Positions 1 to 6,790 of a stretch of 12,621 bases of DNA are shown one piece after another; the first letter of the stretch is position 1, and every line of letters begins with the position of its first letter. Below the pieces are notes generated by a model that saw only the letters and a program-made list of their open reading frames with translations, made no database searches and was not told the DNA's origin. Made by a program: the position numbers and the translations under genes. Source of the stretch: Pseudomonadota bacterium (GTDB lineage: Bacteria; Desulfobacterota; Desulfovibrionia; Desulfovibrionales; Desulfovibrionaceae); the NCBI GenBank assembly GCA_023417745.1, contig JAEZEM010000118.1, positions 1-12,621 on the forward strand, in the 5' to 3' direction.

Positions 1-26
1 TCCGGTGGCGGTTTGCGCCGGGTTGC

Positions 27-503
27 CTAGGGGCGCGGCCGGCGCGGGCGGCGAAAGGCCAGGAAGCTTCCCTTGAGAAACCGGGGGGCGAGCAGTCGCC
101 AGGGGGCGCTGGTCGCTCCTTGCGGCAGCACATGATGCCAGGCAAAGCCCCGGGAGCGGTAGTGGGCTTTGGCCTCGTCGAGGCAACCGGCCTGGCGGGC
201 GGCGTGCAGGGCGGCGTCGCGCTGGCAGCGGGAGCCGGCCATGGCGTCGAAGACCCGGGGATCGAAGCCCCGGCGGGCCAGGATGCGGCGCACCCGGCGC
301 GCCTCGGCCAGCCGGGACAGGGCATCGCAGACCGAAAGCATGGCCCCGCCGGCCGAGGCGCCGGCCATGACCAGGGCGGCCCGGAGGGAGGCCGTGCAGA
401 AAAGTCCCAGCCACAAGGCGGAGACAAGTCCCAGGGCGACGGCCACGGTCATGGGCAGGGGCGCGGCGGCGAGAAGGCGTACGACTTGGATGGACACAAC
501 CAT
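27..503 (-). CDS. Small hypothetical membrane protein
   Basis: I do not recognise this family. From the ATG at 503 it is 158 residues. The first third is hydrophobic: about residues 8-55 can form two membrane segments, with an alanine/glycine-rich second segment (AGASAGGAM). It is followed by an arginine-rich stretch (RRVRRILARRG) that would sit on the cytoplasmic side by the positive-inside rule. The C-terminal half is soluble and basic, with two cysteines (SRCQRD, AGCLDE) and an aromatic HYRSRGFAWHHVLP segment, ending in an RRPRRPRP tail. The start is uncertain. The frame extends upstream to a TTG at 536, but that TTG lies inside an inverted repeat and has no well-spaced ribosome site; the ATG at 503 also lacks a clear one. 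It is divergent from the methyltransferase-like gene at 602. Confidence 0.6.
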   Translation of the reverse strand: MVVSIQVVRLLAAAPLPMTVAVALGLVSALWLGLFCTASLRAALVMAGASAGGAMLSVCDALSRLAEARRVRRILARRGFDPRVFDAMAGSRCQRDAALHAARQAGCLDEAKAHYRSRGFAWHHVLPQGATSAPWRLLAPRFLKGSFLAFRRPRRPRP

Positions 504-530
504 TTCTGGGTGGCCGAGGAAGCCCGGCCC

Positions 531-549
531 TGTCAAGACCCCCTTGACA
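531..549. repeat. Inverted repeat between divergent genes
   Basis: TGTCAAG at 531-537 and CTTGACA at 543-549 are perfect complements separated by ACCCC. Each arm reads TTGACA outward, the consensus sigma-70 -35 hexamer, on its own strand. The repeat sits in the short region between two divergent genes. A -10 on the plus strand at 17-base spacing (TGCAAG, 567-572) is poor, and none is visible on the minus strand. It may be an operator or back-to-back -35 elements. Confidence 0.4.
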
Positions 550-601
550 GGCGACGCGTTTTTCGGTGCAAGCGAGACATGACCCCCCTGGAGGTGAGGC
601 C

Positions 602-1084
602 ATGAATCGTTGGGGAATGGGCACCATGCTCTACCGAGCCACCATCTGCTACGGTTTGCTCGCCATCGTCTATGACGCCATCCTGATCGAATCCTTTTGC
701 GACCGGCTGCTGCCCGAACGTCTGGCCCTGACCGTGGGCGGCGTGCTGTTGCTGCTGGGGCTTGTGGTCTACGCCCTGGGCACGTTCTCGGTCTATCGGG
801 CCATCGACGCCGGACAGCTGGCCACGCGCGGCATTTTCGCCGTGGTGCGCCATCCCCTCTACGCCGCCTGGATCTGGTGCATCGTGCCCGGGCTGGCGCT
901 GCTGCAAGGCACGCTGCTGGCGCTTATGACCCCGGTGGTGGCGGGGGTGTTCTACTGGCTGTGCATTCCCCATGAAGAGGCCTGGCTGGTGTCGCGTTTC
1001 GGCGAGCAGTACCGGCAATATTGCCGTCGCGTGGGCGGCATCGTGCCCAGGTTTTGGCGCGGCAGACTGCCCCAGGCTGGTTGA
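602..1084 (+). CDS. Isoprenylcysteine methyltransferase (ICMT)-like integral membrane protein
   Basis: The product is a 160-residue membrane protein of the ICMT/phospholipid-methyltransferase fold. Hydrophobic segments lie at about residues 12-30, 43-62, 88-104 and 105-122. The family signature is clear: G-x-F-x-x-V-R-H-P-L-Y at 77-87, and PHEEAWLVSRFGEQYRQYCRRV at 123-144, matching the E-E...L...FG-x-x-Y-x-x-Y motif that binds S-adenosylmethionine in ICMT-type enzymes. Bacterial members seldom have a known substrate; lipid or small-molecule methylation is likely, but prenylated protein is not. I chose the ATG at 602 because GGAGGTGAGG (590-599) lies just upstream; the frame extends to 566 without a comparable site. 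It is transcribed alone and converges on the gene ending at 1163. Confidence 0.85.
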   Translation: MNRWGMGTMLYRATICYGLLAIVYDAILIESFCDRLLPERLALTVGGVLLLLGLVVYALGTFSVYRAIDAGQLATRGIFAVVRHPLYAAWIWCIVPGLALLQGTLLALMTPVVAGVFYWLCIPHEEAWLVSRFGEQYRQYCRRVGGIVPRFWRGRLPQAG

Positions 1085-1162
1085 CGCCGAACGTTGCGTT
1101 GGCGCGCCCGAACGGACGGCCAGGGCGGGAACTGTCGTGCCGGCGGCGTCGGCGGGGAAAAA

Positions 1163-1534
1163 TCAGACCCGTAGCGACAGCATGGTCGGGCCGGAGGCGG
1201 TCTGGGGCGTGACGGCGGCGGCTGTGGCGTAGCCGGCCAGGGCTTGACGGCGGGTGTAGGCGTTGGGCGGGGGCGTCTGGCCAAGGGCCGGCGTTTCGGC
1301 CAACAAGGCGCTGGCGGCGGCGGCGTCCAAGGCGTCGATGAAGCTGGTCTGGGCTGTGGCGCCCGAGAGGTCGAATTCGTAGTCCGTGGCCGAGTAGCGC
1401 AGGGAAAAGGGACCGAACGAGAGGCCGGCCTCGCGGCTGATGACCTTGCCGGGCACGCGCGGCGCGGCCGGCGTCAATCGAGACGCCTCGCGCTGGTAGG
1501 CCCCTATGGGCGATGCGGCGGCAATGGCGGCCAT
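1163..1534 (-). CDS. Short alanine-rich hypothetical protein
   Basis: The product has 123 residues and no recognised domain, signal peptide or membrane segment. It begins MAAIAAASPIGAYQREASRL. The centre (about residues 37-60) has an alternating pattern, FGPFSLRYSATDYEFDLSG, that could form beta strands. An alanine-rich helical stretch follows (about 66-82), then a proline-rich turn and a second helix (RRQALAGYATAAA). The start has a good ribosome site: GGAG seven bases upstream of the ATG. The gene has its own promoter-like sequence (1642-1670) and a leader of about 100 bases with two hairpins, which supports it being a real, separately expressed gene. It is not in an operon with the dehydrogenase upstream, whose stop is 159 bases away. 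Confidence 0.6.
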   Translation of the reverse strand: MAAIAAASPIGAYQREASRLTPAAPRVPGKVISREAGLSFGPFSLRYSATDYEFDLSGATAQTSFIDALDAAAASALLAETPALGQTPPPNAYTRRQALAGYATAAAVTPQTASGPTMLSLRV

Positions 1535-1546
1535 GGGCGGACTCCG

Positions 1547-1614
1547 GGCGCAAAAGCGCCACGCGACGGGGACACGAGCGTGCCTGCCCTCGCGGCCCCG
1601 TGCTTCGGGGACCG
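1547..1614 (-). promoter_or_regulatory. Structured 5' leader with two hairpins
   Basis: The proposed leader of the 1163-1534 gene contains two stem-loops. One pairs CCCCG with CGGGG (1596-1610), extended by CGG/CCG with one bulged base. The other pairs GGCGC with GCGCC around a UUUU loop (1547-1560) and ends two bases before the GGAG ribosome site. Neither is followed by a U-run after the stem, so they are not intrinsic terminators. An effect on translation or mRNA stability is possible but unproven. Confidence 0.3.
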
Positions 1615-1641
1615 GCTCCGTCCATGGAGAAAGGTACCGTA

Positions 1642-1670
1642 ACTGTAAGGCGCTTTGGCCGTCATGGCAA
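1642..1670 (-). promoter_or_regulatory. Putative sigma-70 promoter for the 1163-1534 gene
   Basis: On the minus strand, TTGCCA (1670-1665) and TACAGT (1647-1642) are separated by exactly 17 bases. They match the -35 and -10 consensus at 5/6 and 4/6 positions. Transcription would begin near 1635, leaving a 5' leader of about 100 bases before the ATG at 1534. Confidence 0.45.
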
Positions 1671-1693
1671 GGGGAGCGGGGCCTGGCGCGCCC

Positions 1694-2740
1694 CTACTCC
1701 GTGAAGCAGCCGGCCAGCCTGGGGTCGTCGTCCATGATGGCCCGCACTTCGCCCAGACAGTCGCGCAGCGACAGCACCGTGAAAAACTCATCCTTGATGG
1801 TCGGGGCGCGTTTCACGGCTTCCAGCCACTCCCGCCGCGAAAAGGGATCGGCCCGCACGGCCGCGAAAAAGCCCGTGGCCTCGAACAGTCCGGCCAGGCT
1901 TTCGGTCTGGCCGCCGCCTTGCAAGCGGCTGACGATGTAGCTGGCCAGGCCGACCTGCAGGCCGTGGAGCCGGGGCCGGGCCGAGGTCGCGTCCAGGGCG
2001 TGGGAAATGAGATGTTCCGAGCCGCTGGCCGGGCGCGACGAGCCGCAGATTTCCATGGCGATGCCGTTGAGCATCAGCGCCGTGCCGAGCAGTTCCATGC
2101 CCTTGGCGTCGAAGCTCGGGTTGTCCATGAACTGGTGCACCGTGGCGTCGGAGAGTAGCGCCGCCAGATCATCCACGGGTTCGCGGCGGTGGTGGAAGGC
2201 CAGCTTCCAGTCGAAAACCGCCGTCAGCTTGGAGGCCAGATCGCCCACGCCCGACAGCCAGAGTAAGCGCGGAGCGGCCAGGCAGACGCCGGTGTCGATG
2301 ACCACGCCCTGGGGCAGGGCGGCGGCCAGGGAACGGCGCGCTCCGGCCATGGTCAGGCTGGCTTGGGGGCTGCAAAAGCCGTCGTTGGACAGGGAGGTCG
2401 GCACGGCGAAATAGGGCAGCCGGGCCAGGAAGGCCAGATACTTGGCCATGTCCAGGGCCTTGCCGCCGCCAAGGCCGACCACGGCGTCGAGCTTTCGGGG
2501 CAGGGCCGCAAAGGCCGTGGCCGCGTCCTCGAAGCGGTTGTCCGCCGCCTCGCTCATGGCGGCGACCTCGATGCCCTCGGCCTCGAAACCGGCCAGGATG
2601 GAGGCGGCAATCGACGGCGGCAGGCCCTGGCTGGTCAGCACCAGGGCGCGCTTTCGGCCGCCGCGACGCAGATACAGGCCAAGCCGATCCAGCGCGCCGG
2701 GCTTGATGCGCACCAAGGCCGGCACGGAGATGGTTTTCAT
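1694..2740 (-). CDS. sn-Glycerol-1-phosphate dehydrogenase-like enzyme (iron-containing alcohol dehydrogenase superfamily)
   Basis: The product has 348 residues, the usual length for the EgsA/AraM family, which reduces dihydroxyacetone phosphate to sn-glycerol-1-phosphate with NAD(P)H in the cytoplasm. The nucleotide-binding loop GLGGGKALDMAK is at 89-100, followed by PTSLSNDGFCSP (114-125), a family hallmark. The metal ligands are visible: D167 in GVGDLASK, H243 in GSEHLISH and H259 in LHGLQVG. The DWKLA segment (177-181) also fits this family rather than glycerol dehydrogenase (GldA). The start overlaps the phosphatase stop as ATGA, with an AAGGGGG ribosome site inside the phosphatase gene, so the two are translationally coupled. 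The exact substrate is an inference; related 2-deoxy-scyllo-inosose and dehydroquinate synthases are unlikely given the motifs. Confidence 0.85.
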   Translation of the reverse strand: MKTISVPALVRIKPGALDRLGLYLRRGGRKRALVLTSQGLPPSIAASILAGFEAEGIEVAAMSEAADNRFEDAATAFAALPRKLDAVVGLGGGKALDMAKYLAFLARLPYFAVPTSLSNDGFCSPQASLTMAGARRSLAAALPQGVVIDTGVCLAAPRLLWLSGVGDLASKLTAVFDWKLAFHHRREPVDDLAALLSDATVHQFMDNPSFDAKGMELLGTALMLNGIAMEICGSSRPASGSEHLISHALDATSARPRLHGLQVGLASYIVSRLQGGGQTESLAGLFEATGFFAAVRADPFSRREWLEAVKRAPTIKDEFFTVLSLRDCLGEVRAIMDDDPRLAGCFTE

Positions 2741-3396
2741 GGCCGTCCCCCTTGGGCCAAAAGCGCCTCGGCCACGGCCGACCAGCAGGCAAAGGGCCGA
2801 AAACCCTCGCCGCGCTCGGTCAGCGCCCCGGCCAGGTCGCCCCGGGCGAAGCGCCGGTCGGGCGCGACCAAAAGCGCGGCCGGCAGATCGGCGAAGCCGT
2901 CGCCGGCAAAGGCCACCGTCCCGGCCCGGGCCAACGCGTCGCGGACCACGGCCGCCTTGTCCACGCCCGTCTCCGGGCAGGTGAAGGCCGACGGCGGCGG
3001 CGCGTCCATGATAAGCGGCCCGCCAGGCGGGTAGTGCCCGGGATTGGCATGGACGGTGAGCGCCACTCCGGCCGCGTCCAGAAGCCGGCGGATGTACCAG
3101 TCGCAGCCGGCCGAGGCCACCACGATCTCCCAGCCCGCTTGCCGCAGCCGGGCCACGGCGTCAGCCAGGCCGGGATCAAGGCCCATGGCCTCGACCACGG
3201 CCAGGACCTCGTCCAGGGGCGCGCGCAGCCGGGCAAAGATGGCCCGAAGGGCGGCGAAATGGGTCAGGCGGCCGGCCAGGTAGTCCTGCCAGGGACCGAG
3301 ATCGTCCGGCGTCAGCAGCCGGGCCACGGCCAGGGAATAGAAGTCATGGGCGGTCATGGTGCCGTCGAAATCGCTGACCAATACGGCGTCAGGCAT
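2737..3396 (-). CDS. HAD-superfamily subfamily IB phosphatase (MtnX/SerB-like)
   Basis: The product is a 219-residue cytoplasmic phosphohydrolase. Motif I is SDFDGTMT with nucleophile D9 and acid/base D11. Motif II is S95 in VVASAG, motif III is K147 in VDKAAVV, and motif IV is AGDGFADLPAA with D166 and D170. The helical cap inserted after motif I (about residues 16-85) places it in the IB group with phosphoserine phosphatase and MtnX. The ATG at 3396 was chosen over one at 3462 because GGAGGA (3401-3406) precedes it and the 22 extra residues look non-domain. It is the first gene of a pair; its stop overlaps the dehydrogenase start by four bases. That coupling suggests it acts on glycerol-1-phosphate or a close relative, but no methionine-salvage neighbours are present to support an MtnX role. 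Confidence 0.82.
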   Translation of the reverse strand: MPDAVLVSDFDGTMTAHDFYSLAVARLLTPDDLGPWQDYLAGRLTHFAALRAIFARLRAPLDEVLAVVEAMGLDPGLADAVARLRQAGWEIVVASAGCDWYIRRLLDAAGVALTVHANPGHYPPGGPLIMDAPPPSAFTCPETGVDKAAVVRDALARAGTVAFAGDGFADLPAALLVAPDRRFARGDLAGALTERGEGFRPFACWSAVAEALLAQGGRP

Positions 3397-3576
3397 GGGT
3401 TCCTCCGAACCGGCGAAATGGGGGGCGCGAGGGCGCGGGAACTCCTCGGCTATTTTCGACATAGGCGCAAAACGTCCCGAGGGCCAGCGGCGTTTGCCGG
3501 CCGCAGCCTGACCATGGCGCGCACGGCGTCTGGGCGGGCGGTCCGGCTTGGCGGCCGGCCGCTGTCTCGCGTCCGG

Positions 3577-4590
3577 CTACAGGCCGCCGGTCCCGGCGGG
3601 CAGGCGGCCCTTGGCCGCTTCCAGATAGAGCGCGGCGCGCGGGTCGCCCGGCAGGGCCTCGGCCCAGTGGAGATAGAGCAGCCGCAGGGAGGCGGGCAGA
3701 TCCCGGGCCGCGTCCAGCCGGCGGCGTGTCAGCGACTTAGCCGGCTGCGCCGCGACAAAGTCGGCGAACCGGGCGGCCCGGGCGGTCGGGCTGTGCCGGG
3801 CGCGCAGGGCTTCCAGGCCTTGCCGGGCCACGCGCTCGCGCCTGGCCGGGTCGGGCAGCAAGGTCCGGACCAGGGCGGCCAGACTGTCCAGGTCGCCGGG
3901 CGGATAGGTGAAGAGCTGCTCGCCCGGGGTGAAAAGCTCGGTCAGGCCGTGGCCGACTTCCGGGGTCAGCAGACAGGAACCGACGGAGAGCGCCTCGAAA
4001 ACCCGGAAGTTGAGGTCGCCGTGTTCGGCGATGTTGAGCACGAGGCGCGCCCGGGGGAACAGTTCGCGCCAGCTCCCCTGGGTGACGACGAGGCCCGGGA
4101 AGAGGGAGGCGAGCTGCGTCAGCAGGGCCGCCCGACGGGGCGTCAGTTCGGCGTCAACCTTGCCGACAAAGAGCAGATCGATGTCCTTGGCGTCCTCCCG
4201 GGGCAGGGCCTCGGGCGGGATGGCCTCGGCCGAGGGCGGCAGCCAGAGGACCCGGTCCGGGGACAGATTCTCCTGAAAGGCCGGCAGATGGTCGCGCAGG
4301 CTCACCGTGCACAGGTCAAAGGCCTGGGCATAGGTCGGATACCAATGGTGGATGTGGCTGTCCACGCAACCAAAAACGGTCAGGCAAGGGAAGTGCTCCA
4401 CCCCGGGCAGAGGCGGCGGCGCGCTGTAGTCGAAGTAGGCCACGATGTCGGGCGACCGGCCGCAGACGGCTCGGATGCCCTCCCAGGTGCGGCACTTGAA
4501 GGCGTCTGGCGCGACAGGCACGACAGCAAACGCGTCGCTCGGCAGGCAGCCGAGGAAATTGGTCGATCCGACGCAGGCCATGGTCAGCAT
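3577..4590 (-). CDS. Glycosyltransferase, GT1/CgeB-like
   Basis: The product has 337 residues. The C-terminal Rossmann-like half carries the glycosyltransferase-1-type features: DLLFVGKVD at 138-146 starts the nucleotide-sugar domain, and NFRVFEALSVGSCLLTP at 194-210 contains the conserved acidic donor-binding residue (E199), followed by LF..GE.LF.YPPGDLDSLA. This is the pattern of the CgeB/Glyco_trans_1_2 group. The N-terminal half is a degenerate Rossmann domain with a CVDSHIHHWY segment (75-84) that may line the acceptor site. The last ~50 residues look helical. There is no signal peptide or membrane segment, so it is probably cytoplasmic. GGAG seven bases before the ATG supports the start. 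Donor and acceptor are unknown. It is 180 bases from the phosphatase gene and may be separately transcribed. Confidence 0.8.
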   Translation of the reverse strand: MLTMACVGSTNFLGCLPSDAFAVVPVAPDAFKCRTWEGIRAVCGRSPDIVAYFDYSAPPPLPGVEHFPCLTVFGCVDSHIHHWYPTYAQAFDLCTVSLRDHLPAFQENLSPDRVLWLPPSAEAIPPEALPREDAKDIDLLFVGKVDAELTPRRAALLTQLASLFPGLVVTQGSWRELFPRARLVLNIAEHGDLNFRVFEALSVGSCLLTPEVGHGLTELFTPGEQLFTYPPGDLDSLAALVRTLLPDPARRERVARQGLEALRARHSPTARAARFADFVAAQPAKSLTRRRLDAARDLPASLRLLYLHWAEALPGDPRAALYLEAAKGRLPAGTGGL

Positions 4591-4752
4591 AGCGCTTCTC
4601 CGGGACGTCGCGGCATGGTCTGTTTGGCGGCCCTAGGGCCGGGAGCACGATAGCGGGCGGCCGGGAAAAAACCAATGCTTTCGTTGCGTCCGCCCGCCCA
4701 AGGGCGGCAACGACGTCGCGGCGTCCCTGTCGATGGCCGTGGCTCCTCCTTC

Positions 4753-4790
4753 TTGACCCCTGCCGCTTCCCGGGTATGGTCGCTACCATA
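4753..4790 (+). promoter_or_regulatory. Putative sulP promoter with a palindrome over the -10
   Basis: TTGACC (4753-4758) and TATGGT (4775-4780) are separated by 16 bases and resemble -35 and -10 hexamers. The -10 is also the left arm of a perfect inverted repeat, TATGGT-CGCT-ACCATA (4775-4790), which would cover the -10 and the predicted start of transcription near 4787. That is a natural position for a repressor site. The element places the transcript start downstream of the ATG at 4776, so translation from the GTG at 4812 is more likely. Confidence 0.45.
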
Positions 4791-4800
4791 CGCCCCTCCC

Positions 4801-4814
4801 GGAGAAGCCCTGTG
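4801..4814 (+). promoter_or_regulatory. Ribosome binding site deciding the sulP start
   Basis: GGAG at 4801-4804 lies seven bases before a GTG at 4812. The same GGAGAAGC-type site, also with seven-base spacing, precedes the divergent glycosyltransferase. The earlier in-frame ATG at 4776 has no such site. Confidence 0.65.
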
Positions 4815-6710
4815 GAACACTGCGAACTGCCCCGCCGCCCGTCGCGCTTCGAGCCGCTGCTGCGGCTTATGCCGCGCCTGTTTCCTTTCCTCGCCTGGTG
4901 GCCCCGGGTGGGCCGGCGCACGCTGACCGCCGACCTGTGGGCCGGGCTGACCGGCGCGGTCATCGTGCTGCCCCAGGGCGTGGCCTTTGCCGCCATCGCC
5001 GGCCTGCCGCCGCAATACGGCCTCTACGCCGCCATGGTTCCGGTCATCGTGGCCGCCCTTTTCGGCTCGTCCTGGCATCTCATCTCCGGCCCGACCACGG
5101 CCATCTCCCTGGTCGTTTTCGCCAACGTCAGCCAGCTCGCCCCGCCCGGCTCGCCGGAGTACATCCGGCTCGTGCTGGCGCTGACCGTCCTGGCCGGTCT
5201 GGTCCAGTTCGGCCTGGGGCTGGCCCGCCTGGGCGGGGTGGTCAATTTCGTGTCCCATTCCGTGGTCACGGGCTTTACCGCCGGCGCGGCCATCCTCATC
5301 GCCACCAGCCAGCTCGGGCATTTTTTCGGCCTCACCCTGCCGCGCGGCGGTTCCTTTCTGGAAATCTGGCTGTCGTTTTTTGAGCAGTTGCCGGCCATAA
5401 ACGGTCACGTGGCCCTGATCGCCGGGGCCACGCTCGCCACGGCCGTGGCGCTTCGACGGTTGTGGCCGCGCTGCCCGGCCCTGCTGTTGTCGCTCATTGC
5501 CGGAAGCTTGCTGTGCCATGTTCTGGACGGGGCCGGCCATGGGGCCAAGCTTGTGGGCGCGTTGCCGGCCAGCCTGCCGCCGTTTTCCCTGCCGGAAATC
5601 GACCTCGACACCTTCCGGGTGCTGTTTCCCGGGGCCTTGGCCGTGGCCATGCTGGGTTTGGCCGAGGCCGTGTCCATTGCCCGGGCCGTGGCCGTGCGCT
5701 CGCAGCAGCATATCGACAACAGCCAGGAGTTCATCGGCCAGGGGCTGGCCAACATGGCCGGCGGCTTTTTCTCGGGCTATGCCTCGTCGGGATCGTTTAC
5801 CCGCACCGGCGTCAATTTCGACGCCGGGGGCAAAACACCCCTGGCCGCCGTGTTCTCGGCCGTGCTGCTGGCCCTGGTCGTGCTCCTGGTCGCGCCGGCC
5901 ACGGCCTACCTGCCCATCGCGGCCATGGCCGGGGTCATAGTGCTGGTGGCGGCCGGGCTGGTCAACGCCAAGACCATCCGGCACATCCTGCGCACCGACC
6001 GGTCCGAGGCCGGGGTGCTGGCGGCCACCTTTTTGTCCACGCTTTTCGTCGGCTTGGAATTCGCCATCTACGCCGGGGTCATGCTGTCGCTTTTGCTGTA
6101 TCTGCGCCGCACCAGCCACCCCCACTTCATCACCCTGGCCCCGGACCCGGCCTCCTCCCGGCACGCTCTGGTCAACGTGCGCCGCAAGAAGCTGGCCGAA
6201 TGCCCGCAGCTCAAGATCCTGCGCCTGGACGGCTCCATCTTTTTCGGGGCCGTCAACCACATCGCCGAGGAACTCCACCGCATCGTGGAGGGCAGCCCGG
6301 AGCAGTGCCACATCCTCATCATCGGCTCGGGCATCAACTTCATCGACGCCGGCGGCTGCCACATGCTGTTCCACGAGGCCGGGGCCATGAAGCTCTCGGG
6401 TCGGGAGATCTTTTTCTGCTCGCTCAAGGGCGAGGTCATGGAACTCTTGGTGCGCGGCGGCTGCCTGGACCGCATCGGGGCGGAGAACGTTTTTCGCGAC
6501 AAGGAATCGGCCATCGCCGGCATTGTGGCCCGGCTGGACCCCGAGCGCTGCGCCTGCTGCCCCAGCCGGGTTTTTGCCGAATGCGCCGGCCGTCCCGGGG
6601 GCTGGGCCGAAGGGCTGGCGGCGGCCGGGTTGGCCGAACTTGGCGACGGCCCGGCCCTGGCCGAGGACGACGAAACGGACGAGAACGACGACGCGCCCGA
6701 GGAGCGCTAA
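4812..6710 (+). CDS. SulP-family inorganic anion transporter with STAS domain
   Basis: From the GTG at 4812 the protein has 632 residues. The membrane domain spans about residues 35-430 with the SulP signatures: GAVIVLPQGVAFAAIAGLPPQYGLY and SGPTTAISL near the N-terminus, FVSHSVVTGFTAGAAILIATSQL, and NMAGGFFSGYASSGSFTRTGVN. A cytoplasmic STAS domain follows (about 464-575), with INFIDAGG around D512 in place of the DSxG seen in phosphorylatable antagonists. SulP proteins import sulfate, bicarbonate or other anions by symport or exchange; which one cannot be read here, although sulfate or bicarbonate is likely. After the STAS domain comes a cysteine cluster, C580-x-C582-C583-x7-C591, then an acidic tail (EDDETDENDD). 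It is a single gene, divergent from the glycosyltransferase and convergent with fur. Confidence 0.92.
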   Translation: MEHCELPRRPSRFEPLLRLMPRLFPFLAWWPRVGRRTLTADLWAGLTGAVIVLPQGVAFAAIAGLPPQYGLYAAMVPVIVAALFGSSWHLISGPTTAISLVVFANVSQLAPPGSPEYIRLVLALTVLAGLVQFGLGLARLGGVVNFVSHSVVTGFTAGAAILIATSQLGHFFGLTLPRGGSFLEIWLSFFEQLPAINGHVALIAGATLATAVALRRLWPRCPALLLSLIAGSLLCHVLDGAGHGAKLVGALPASLPPFSLPEIDLDTFRVLFPGALAVAMLGLAEAVSIARAVAVRSQQHIDNSQEFIGQGLANMAGGFFSGYASSGSFTRTGVNFDAGGKTPLAAVFSAVLLALVVLLVAPATAYLPIAAMAGVIVLVAAGLVNAKTIRHILRTDRSEAGVLAATFLSTLFVGLEFAIYAGVMLSLLLYLRRTSHPHFITLAPDPASSRHALVNVRRKKLAECPQLKILRLDGSIFFGAVNHIAEELHRIVEGSPEQCHILIIGSGINFIDAGGCHMLFHEAGAMKLSGREIFFCSLKGEVMELLVRGGCLDRIGAENVFRDKESAIAGIVARLDPERCACCPSRVFAECAGRPGGWAEGLAAAGLAELGDGPALAEDDETDENDDAPEER

Positions 6711-6731
6711 ACGGCCGCGTCTTGGCGACGC

Positions 6732-6763
6732 AAAAAAACGGCGGCCCCAGGCAGGGGCCGCCG
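6732..6763 (-). terminator. Intrinsic terminator of the Fur-family gene
   Basis: On the minus strand, a perfect 10-base-pair GC stem (CGGCGGCCCC/GGGGCCGCCG) with a five-base loop is followed directly by seven U residues. It begins 27 bases after the stop at 6791. Read on the plus strand the hairpin lacks a downstream U-run, so it serves the minus-strand gene. Confidence 0.9.
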
Positions 6764-6790
6764 CGCGGATTGTTCTGGCGCAAATCCGGG

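Noticed and set aside
1541..1620. Sigma-54-like promoter (GGCACG on the minus strand) upstream of the 1163-1534 gene
   Set aside because: There is no GC dinucleotide at the required 10-base distance from the GG, so the -12 element is absent.
4689..4707. Possible terminator: CCGCCC/GGGCGG hairpin in the sulP-glycosyltransferase intergenic region
   Set aside because: The nearest T-run on the minus strand is well over ten bases from the stem and no gene ends there, so it does not fit an intrinsic terminator.
4591..4811. Nearly identical 12-base sequences (CGGAGAAGC-CT type) facing each other at both ends of the intergenic region
   Set aside because: Both are the ribosome binding sites of the two divergent genes; similarity is explained by that function.
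6739..6763. The strong hairpin as a terminator for sulP on the plus strand
   Set aside because: On the plus strand it is followed by CGCGGATT with no U-run; the U-run exists only in the minus-strand reading.
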